A DNA stretch of 64,000 bases from Amorphochlora amoebiformis (taxonomy: Eukaryota > Cercozoa > Chlorarachniophyceae). Position 1 is the first letter of the stretch. Each line of letters opens with the position of its first letter. The position numbers and the translations under genes are program-made. The stretch is from contig BAAHQB010000163.1 in NCBI GenBank assembly GCA_054601695.1, positions 1-64,000 on the forward strand, in the 5' to 3' direction. The notes beneath the pieces are model-generated. The model saw nothing but the letters and a program-made list of their open reading frames with translations. It searched no databases and was not told the origin of the DNA. Of this stretch, positions 43,769 to 64,000 are shown in pieces.

Positions 43769-44558
43769 ATGGAAGAGAGCAAACACTCCAAGAAAGAGGC
43801 GAAAGACCAGAAGCAGGAGACCCAGGGGCTTGATGATGAAGTCGAGGACGAAAGGTTGCTCCTGATTTCTCAGGATAAGGGCTGTAAGGGATATTCGGTG
43901 GCAAAGAAGGCCGCTCTCATGTCCACTCTTGTAAAGACGGTCGTGGAAGGAGGTAGACGCCATTTTGGTGCCAATCGGTTGATTATTAACTCTGTTCTGA
44001 TGCTCAGATAAGGAATCCACAGAGATTCCCCTTCCGAACGTCAAGGGTTCCATCCTTCGGAAGGTCATTACGTACATGGAGTATCATACGGATACCCCGC
44101 CCAAAGAGATTGAGAAGCCATTAAAATCACCGAACATGTCCGAGGTTGTCAGTGATTGGGATGCTGATTTTGTCAACGTCCCTCAGGACGTTCTGTTCGA
44201 GCTCATTTTGGTATGCCTCAGATTTAACATCCATGGAAGGCATGCCTGATTGTACACATCCTTAGGCTGCCAACTACATGGACATCAAGCCCTTACTGGA
44301 TTTGACGTGTGCTAAAGTTGCAAGCATGATCAAGGGTCCCAAATGTTAAATTTTTTCCTTCTTTGTTAACTGATTCCTTACCATTCAGGCAAAACTCCTG
44401 AGCAGATCCGCAGACTTTTCCACATTCAGAACGACTTTAGCCCACGTGAGTTTAACCCTAATCCAGAATAATTCAGTTATGCAAGCTTGACATGCCATGT
44501 ATCCTCAGAGGAAGAAGAGGCCGTTCGCGCTGAAAACAAGTGGGCTGAAGATTCTTAA
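43769..44558 (+). CDS. SKP1: SKP1, SCF ubiquitin ligase adaptor
   Basis: Five exons: 43769-43952, 44008-44210, 44266-44335, 44389-44445, 44509-44558 (TAA), all in phase, 187 aa. SKP1 links F-box proteins to cullin-1. Family blocks are clear: EIPLPNVKGSILRKVITYME, WDADFVNVPQDVLFELIL, AANYMDIKPLLDLTCAKVAS, MIKGKTPEQIRRLFHIQNDF and SPQEEEAVRAENKWAED. The N-terminal part (DDEVEDERLLLISQDKGCKG YSVAKKAALM) fits the first BTB/POZ strand only loosely. The chosen Met gives about 25 residues more than typical SKP1 (about 160 aa). Starting at 43652 would add 39 Arg/Ser/Pro-rich residues. Introns are 53-63 nt and free of AT repeats, in sharp contrast to the neighbouring F-box gene. Confidence 0.95.
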
Positions 44559-44758
44559 CTCGATCGAAGCGACGGGCCAAAAGTGAAGCTTGCGCTGACA
44601 CTCTAAGCTGGACGGAGGGAGTGAGCAACGATATTCGATTGCGAGTAGGCGGGTAGCACTGCAGTTATTCTTGTAACACTAATAAAATTTGAGAAATTAC
44701 CTGCGATATCTCATGATATGAAAACATATATACATATATAATACTAGTAATATCAGAG

Positions 44759-44799
<41 letters not shown>

Positions 44800-45514
44800 T
44801 AGATATAGTATTGAATTTAGATAATTGATTATATCCGTACGATCTAGAATGTCTACAGATCACTTGAGAACATATCTAGATATGTTGAACGCCGAGGTCG
44901 CCTCACTCAAGAAAGCGTGACATAGGGTGATGTCACACCGTGACCGAGGGTGATGTCACACCGTGACATAGGGGTGACACACCGTGACGTGGGGCGATGT
45001 CACACCGTGACATGGCGTGATGTCACACCGTTACAGAAGATTCTAGAAGCGTGACATAGGCGTGACATATGCGTGACATACCCGTGACATACCGTGATGT
45101 CACACCCAGGTATGGTGGGTACTACGAAGTGACTGTGGAGTATTCGAGAAGTTCGAGAAAATATATATTTAGGTAAATTTAGGATTCGAGATTATTCTAG
45201 TAGATTCGAATTCGAGAAATTCTTAGAAATTCGCAAAATGAAAATGTTCCATAAATTCAATAATTCATCAACAGAATTCAAAGTGACAACAAGACAAAAT
45301 CACTGAACCCTAGAGCAGCGAACCACAGATATTACTATCATTTCTATAAGTCTTTTCATATCATCTAGACTATCTAGACTATACGTATTGCTGCGCAACC
45401 AATTATAATTGAAGTTCATTTACGCAGAGTCATTAAATTACGTATACTAGATTAAAACATATCATTCTGTCATTCATCCATGCGGGCAAACTCTAGAAAC
45501 TTAACCTACACTTT
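44559..45514. other. Intergenic interval after SKP1
   Basis: Contains a probable SKP1 polyadenylation signal, aataaa, at about 44683, one short AT run (44763-44797), the TGACATCAC repeat array described separately, and mixed non-coding sequence to 45514. No exon supported. Confidence 0.55.
44915..45115. repeat. Array of TGATGTCACACCGTGACA units
   Basis: Six to seven units of gtgatgtcacaccgtgacat with agg/ggg linkers. The core gtgatgtcac is nearly palindromic and each unit presents TGACA/TGTCA in both orientations. The related word gcgtgacatggcgtga also occurs at about 947, and tgacatcaccttgtcac at about 61819. Confidence 0.85.
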
Positions 45515-45986
45515 CTAGACTTTCCACTCATCCGAGTCCATCTCGGGCTTAGACTGCGTATAAGAAAATGAAGTTTCTGTGTTTGGTAATGCGTACTACA
45601 GATATGTATTTTAATATTATGTATATATATATATATACCGTATTAATATATATTATATTAATATATATATATATATATTGTTTTATATATATATAAATAT
45701 ATCCATATATATATATATATATACACACACACACCCAGTATATACACATATATATAAATATATACATATATATATACATACATATATACACATATGTATA
45801 TACACATATATACATATATATATGTACATGTATATACATACATACACACATACACACACACACACACACATGTATACATATGATATATTAATTCAGACAT
45901 ACAAACATAATTATATATCCATTTATAAATCTAAATACAGTCAAACATCTAATTATTGACTGGTAATATTAAAAAATAGTATGAAT

Positions 45987-46024
<38 letters not shown>

Positions 46025-46170
46025 GGATATATAAATACAACAATTTGTGCAATTATAAACAGTATACATATAGAATTGTAGTGCATAAATGTAAAGTGTC
46101 ATACTTGACGACCCCCGTAGGATCTCTTCTCCCCGACCCCTTCTCCTCCCAGACCGATAATTCTGGCTAT
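45515..46170 (-). CDS. Unknown protein, last two exons
   Basis: Exon 46170-46105 reads [20 protein letters not shown] followed by RQ between a tatcag acceptor and a GTATGA donor. Exon 45553-45515 reads [12 protein letters not shown] and stops; both are phase 0 and compatible. The Gly-rich loop-like text [10 protein letters not shown] is suggestive of a nucleotide-binding loop but is too short to call. The 5' exons, on the higher-coordinate side, were not found. The intron contains AT tracts and ACAC/ATAC repeats at 45660-45880. Confidence 0.5.
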
Positions 46171-46173
46171 CTG

Positions 46174-46204
<31 letters not shown>

Positions 46205-46280
46205 GTATATATACTTATACACATGTATATATATATGTATATATATATATATATGTGTATATATATATATGTATATATGT

Positions 46281-46352
46281 GCAGGTCTCTTCTAACCCCA
46301 GACCAATAATTCTTGCTATCTAATGGATATATGTGTATCAATATGGGTAATT

Positions 46353-46402
<50 letters not shown>

Positions 46403-46421
46403 TATAGATATAAATATATAA

Positions 46422-46453
<32 letters not shown>

Positions 46454-46490
46454 CCCTTCACATGGACAACTTTTGCTGTCTAATGGATAT
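46281..46490 (-). repeat. Two upstream copies of exon 46105-46170 (5' part)
   Basis: On the minus strand, ttagatagcaagaattattg followed by gtctggggttagaag (about 46288-46323) repeats the exon start, reading IARIIGLG with silent changes. A more decayed copy at about 46460-46484 (ttagacagcaaaagttgtcc) reads TAKVV. Both lie 5' of the exon in gene orientation. Confidence 0.82.
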
Positions 46491-46590
46491 ATGTATATCA
46501 ATATTGTACATAATAAATATACATTTTCTTGTAATATATATTTATATACATATATATCTATATATATAGATATAGATATATTTATATAAT

Positions 46591-46840
46591 ATATATTTCC
46601 TCTCTCCCTCTTCCCTCTCTCACACCTTGGTATACTCTAATCTAGCCATCCACACAACCAACTGTCTTTCACGGATGACCTGTGCATATCGAAAGACACT
46701 ACCTGTGTTATAAATTCTGATATTCTTTATATCATTCAGCGTTCACTAAATATGTTGACATAACTTGACACGTGACAAGCACTCGATTATTCATTATAGC
46801 AACCACTAAATATGTTAACCTAATTTGACACGTGACAACA

Positions 46841-46896
<56 letters not shown>

Positions 46897-47587
46897 CATA
46901 TATATATATATATATAGGCTGTTGGTGGGGCCGACTAAGCCACAATTTTTGCCCTCCAGAATGAAAAGCGTCGCGCAAAAGACTACGATGTAACCCTAAC
47001 CCTAACCCTAACCCTTACTCGATTATTCATTATAGCAACCTTACAACTTCACCAACCCCAAAAAAGACCCTCCTACAATATATTGAAATTTGTTGTCTGT
47101 TTGTATCTAAACCTACCATTCGGCCATTCCCCACTAGAAAATGATGCCTGGCTGAAATAACACAGAATATGAAAACTCGCCCTCCAGAAACTTCTTCCCT
47201 CTTGATTACTGTTTGTTTACCACTCACCAGAAACTTCTTCCCTCTTGATTATTGTTCACGAGCACACTAACTTTGGCGCATGAGTCCCCTTTGTATCAAT
47301 CTATTGTAATTGGACTTCCCCTTTCCCTGTGCACCCATTTAGGGCGACTTGTCACTTGTCAGTGGTCGCTGAGCACCTTGCAGCCGGGCCCAAGCCGACA
47401 AATTAGATAAATGATGAGTTTTGGGTGAATTCACCTTATTCATGACCAACGCTGACACATGCGGCATAGCAGTCTATCCCATCGTGCGCTCGACGTAGAC
47501 GCCCTGGTCACGTTGCGCGACCTCCCGCTGATTTTTCTCTCTCTCCCCCCATGATATTCTGGTGCGTATAGGATGTAGGGAGAATAG
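46591..47587. other. Intergenic interval with small duplications and a telomere-type motif
   Basis: Direct repeats: ctaaatatgttgacataact / ctaaatatgttaacctaatt (46746 and 46806), actcgattattcattatagc (46780 and 47017) and cagaaacttcttccctcttg (47184 and 47226). At 46992-47014 there are about four units of ccctaa. A plus-strand acceptor at 46916-46917 followed by GCTGTTGGTGGGGCCGACTAA could be a tiny terminal exon, unsupported. Confidence 0.6.
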
Positions 47588-48533
47588 ATGATCGGACGAA
47601 AAAAAAAACTTCTGGGCTGCCAGCTCCGCCCGCCTGCCTCGCCCGGGCATCTGTTCAACAAACGGGAATCCATCCTGGTGGATAGCCTCGACAAGCGCCT
47701 CGCAGCGAAAGAAACTGTGGCTCAAATGCAGGTGATTTGTAATCTAATCTCTCCGCTGTGATGTACACCCTCATCTGCTGATGTTCCAGAGCTGATCAAA
47801 CGACCCTTTGAGTTTCACTCGAAGGACGAGCGGGGTTGCCCTTTTGATCCTTTTGATCGCCTGCCCCATCCACCGGCTCCGCCCGCCTTCCCGCCCGCCT
47901 TCCCCGCCCACCTTCCCCGCCCGCCGGACCCGCCACAAGATGTCCGCGCGAGGAAAGGTCGAGGCAATCATGAAATCGAATCCACGAGGTGTTTCGCTGA
48001 CTTTTCATCATATTTCGGTGCAGGTAAAGGATGAGTCGAAGTCTCCTGCGCAATATCTTGAGGATTGAACCGGGGCCGAGGTCCAAAAATGGCCTGGGAA
48101 AGTCAGCAGAGAAATATGGGTGAAAGAAAGCTTAAGGCACTTGATATAGCCGGAATCATCTGGCAGACTTATCAAGAGAAGATATGATAAAACTCATTGG
48201 GTTTGGAGCTGCAGTCCTCATCCTCAGTGCGAAAGAGAGCTTGAGAACTCGTCTGACCTCATCATATGCCCGCCGGCTTACACTAACATCAATGGGCTTC
48301 AAAAAGAACTATTGCATCAGGTGTATTCATGCACAGAAATACACTCATATTTGCTATTTTTCTTGTGCTGCTTAAATCTTCTTTTTGACCTTTGCATCAA
48401 AACATTTTATCACGTGTGAACATTGCACTTAAAAATGTACTTGTAAATTTTGGACACAGATATCTTTATAATATATGAGTATATATATACAATTATATAT
48501 ATACTAGATATATACAGTGTGTCTCGTATTTAT

Positions 48534-48565
<32 letters not shown>

Positions 48566-48618
48566 TTATATTATATTATATTTTATATACATATATATGT
48601 ATATATACAAAAATATAT

Positions 48619-48652
<34 letters not shown>

Positions 48653-48665
48653 CATATATATTTTA

Positions 48666-48721
<56 letters not shown>

Positions 48722-48884
48722 ATGTATGTGTTTGTATGTATGTATGTCTATATAAGCACATGCAAGAGTGAAGGTTTAGGCAGCGATGAATGATCTTTAT
48801 CAGATGGCGAGTGGAAGGAAGCATGAATTCAATGTTGATGGATCCGGGTCTATGGTGGAAACGTCTCAAGATGTAATGAGCTAG
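47588..48884 (+). CDS. Unknown protein, four exons
   Basis: Exons 47588-47731, 47792-47988, 48215-48320, 48780-48884 (TAG), phase-compatible, 183 aa. The start is MIGRKKKLLGCQLRPPASPG, immediately after an in-frame TAG. It includes a run of ten A's, so an indel would alter the N-terminus. Exon 2 is Pro-rich with a repeated PPAFP motif. Exon 3 reads NSSDLIICPPAYTNINGLQK and exon 4 AAMNDLYQMASGRKHEFNVD with the end GSMVETSQDVMS. An alternative 3' end is possible: exon 2 extended to 48022, then an exon at 48079 reading MAWESQQRNMGERKLKALDI and stopping at 48187. Family not recognised. Only the last intron has AT repeats. Confidence 0.6.
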
Positions 48885-49233
48885 ATGAGCATCAAATAAT
48901 AAGATAACGTCATAAGCTGGGTCCATTCAACTCCATTGTAAACCCAATTGCATGTAACTTTCAGTTTAATTTTTGTGAAAATTACTAGAATGAACCTGTG
49001 TGATGATTTTATTGAGACTAGTGAGATATAATTGTGCGCGCGTCTGGTGGCTTGTGTGAACGTTGAGCTCAGAAATTGAGTCAGAATGCTACTTATGAAA
49101 GCCCTTATTTCAGCATTTTTGTCATCTCATCCGGAATGGAAATTGTGTTGTCTAGTTGTGAGATATGTAGTATTGTATACCCAGCTGATGATATGTGTAT
49201 GCATATGTGTATCTAGTCTAGCTAGTGTATTTT

Positions 49234-49273
<40 letters not shown>

Positions 49274-49471
49274 TAGATATATGATGATATATCAGGCATC
49301 ATTATGGATATAATTAAGATTATAAATTGAGTCGAGATATCGATATTCTAGAGATATGGTTCCAGCGCTTTGCAATCTAGGCAATCTAGGCAATGCTACA
49401 TTCAGACTAGTCGGACACACTGCTTATGACAGTCACATGCGTTATAAGTTAATAATTAATGATATTGGAAA
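48885..49471. other. Convergent 3' intergenic interval
   Basis: Mostly non-repeat sequence between two converging genes, with one AT run at 49239-49271 and a small tandem gcaatctag (49372 and 49381). No exon or element supported. Confidence 0.6.
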
Positions 49472-55885
<6,414 letters not shown>

Positions 55886-57318
55886 GGCTATAGTGCTTTT
55901 AGGGATAACAGCAGATTGTGGTGTTGGGTGTGTTGAGTGTTGATGTGGTGGGGTATTGTAACCCTAACCCTAACCCTAACCCTAACCCAAACTCCCTAAT
56001 CCTAGCCCTAACTCTAACCCTAGCCCTAACTCTAACCCTAACCCGAATTTAACGCTAAGTATCCCTCTTAACCCAATCTCCAATGCAAACGATAACCCCA
56101 ACCGAAATTCTAATGCTAATAACCTTACCCTAACCCTAATCCTAACCCTAATCCTAACCCTAACCCTAACCCTAACCCTAACCCTAACCCTAACCCTAAC
56201 CCTAACCCGTCTTACTTCCACGGTTTGTTTGCGTTTTCCATATCCAAATACCTATCATACAGCTTCTCGCTGGGTCAATTAGGGTTAGGGTTAGGATTTA
56301 CGTTAGATAAGATTAAGGTTAGAGCTAGGGTTAGGGTTAGGGTTAGGGTTAGGGCTAGGGTTAGGTCTATGATTAGAGTTTGGATTAGGGTTAGGGTAGC
56401 GTTAAACGTCTGGTTTGGGTTAGAATTGGGGTTAGGATTAGGTTTAGCATTAGGGTTTCGATTAGTATGGTTAGCGTACAGGTTAGGGTTAGGGTTAGGG
56501 TTAGGGTTAGGGTTAGGGTTACGGTTAGGGTTAGGGTTACAGTTACGGTTAATGTTAGGGTTAGAGTGGTTAGGGTTAGGGTTGGGGTTAGAGCTATTTT
56601 AGGATTAGGGTGTCGGGTTGGGTTAGGAACAGGGGTTAGGGTTAGGAACAGGGATTAGAATTAGGATTAGAGCTAGGGTTAGGGTTAGGTTTAGGAACAG
56701 GGGGTTAGGGTAGGGTTAGGGTTAGGGTGATAGGATAAGGGTTAGGGTTAGAGTTGGGTTAGAGCTAGAGTTAGGGTTAGGGTTAGGGTTAGATTTTTAG
56801 GGTGAGGTTTAGATTTTCAGGATTACGGTTATGGTTAAGGTTAGATTTTCAGGGTTAGGGTTAGATTTTTGGGTTAGGGTTAGGGTTATGGTTAGGGTTA
56901 GGGTTAGGGTTAGGGGGTTGGGGTTAGGGTTAGTGTTTGGGTTTGGGAGATGATTCAGTTTAAGAGTTTAAATTTGAGAGAGGGTTAGCGTTAATGTTAG
57001 AGTTAGGGTTAGCGATAGGGTTAGGGTTAGGTTAACGTCAGGGTTAGGGTTAGGGTTAGGGTTAGGGTTAGGGTTAGGGTTGGGGTTGGGGTTAGGGTTA
57101 GAGTTAAGAGTTTCGGAGAGAATTTTAGTTAAGATTTAAAATTTGGGAGAGGGTTAGGGTTGTAGCTAGGGCTAGCGATAGGGTTAGGTTGAGGGTTAAG
57201 GTTAGGGTTAGGGTTAGGGTTAGGGTTAGGGTTAGGGTTAGGGTTAGGGTTAGGGTTGGGTTAGGGTTAGGGTTAGGGTTGGGTTAGAGAGCATGAAATT
57301 ACTAGTTGGGGTCATTAC

Positions 57319-61744
<4,426 letters not shown>

Positions 61745-61892
61745 CTCCCCTCAGCCCATCCCCACAGCGCGCCAACCCTATCCGGGGAAAGACACGTGTC
61801 TTTTGTGTCACATAAAGTGACATCACCTTGTCACGCTGAGTGACAAATGCAAGTCAGAAGAGGGACGACCTCTCCACCTGCCCTCGAAAACG
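61745..61892. promoter_or_regulatory. Divergent promoter interval
   Basis: 148 nt between the presumed start codons at 61744 (minus) and 61893 (plus). It is GC-richer than its surroundings and holds several TGACA/TGTCA words (tgtgtcacataaagtgacat, caccttgtcacgctgagtga), resembling the array at 44915-45115. Confidence 0.5.
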
Positions 61893-63821
<1,929 letters not shown>

Positions 63822-63934
63822 GTTTGGAATAATGCTATTGATGTGTTTGTGTGTTGTTCATATGTGTATGAATATGTATCCAGATATGTATGTATATGTA
63901 AAAAAAATGTATTTGGTTGTATGTATTTTGGATG

Positions 63935-63965
<31 letters not shown>

Positions 63966-64000
63966 CTTATATATATCATAAATATATACACACTTGTGTG
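63822..64000 (+). other. Intron sequence to the window end
   Basis: GT/AT-rich text with an (AT)n run at 63940-63966. It continues the intron after exon 63709-63821; nothing else is seen. Confidence 0.6.

Noticed and set aside
46916-46990. Minus-strand frame LRDAFHSGGQKLWLSRPHQQ as the upstream exon of the 46.1-kb gene
   Set aside because: No GT donor at its end; only the frame is open.

Overview
This window is eukaryotic nuclear DNA. It carries genes split by many spliceosomal (GT-AG) introns, a SEC61 alpha gene, an F-box gene, a SKP1 gene and long (TTAGGG)n tracts. The telomere-type motif is TTAGGG, not the plant TTTAGGG. Intron density rules out a trypanosomatid. Nothing here fixes the species; a protist, an early-branching fungus or a small-genome animal all remain possible. 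Most of the 64 kb is (AT)n, and nearly all long open frames reported by a naive search ([18 protein letters not shown]) are microsatellite artefacts. Real exons are 10-650 nt islands. I linked them by hand using splice sites and reading phase; no cDNA was available.

Layout: 1-6958 (+) 3' part of a methyltransferase-32-type gene; 7750-8846 (+) end of an unknown gene; 13706-10597 (-) complete SEC61A in 7 exons; 15668-15616 (-) orphan exon; 16818-32424 (+) one very stretched unknown gene of about 16 exons; 33612-32782 (-) small Cys/His protein, divergent from 33720-35209 (+) a MGCC-acylated PH-like protein; 35962-43407 (+) F-box protein in 13 exons, directly followed by SKP1 at 43769-44558 (+); 46170-45515 (-) end of an unknown gene; 47588-48884 (+) unknown four-exon gene; 55053-49472 (-) gene with a kinase-like C-lobe fragment and a long Ser/Pro tail, whose introns hold telomere-type arrays; 61744-57319 (-) further minus-strand exons, possibly the same gene; 61893 to beyond 63821 (+) start of another unknown gene.

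The most striking observation is a positional rule. Many exons are accompanied by decayed partial copies of themselves, separated by (AT)n. Copies upstream of an exon carry the acceptor and the 5' half; copies downstream carry the 3' half and the donor. The rule holds on both strands in at least ten exons. It suggests that introns here grew by repeated copying of splice-junction edges together with AT repeats.

Functionally, the F-box protein and SKP1 are neighbouring components of SCF-type ubiquitin ligases. SEC61A is the translocon channel. No defence system, virus or toxin gene was seen.
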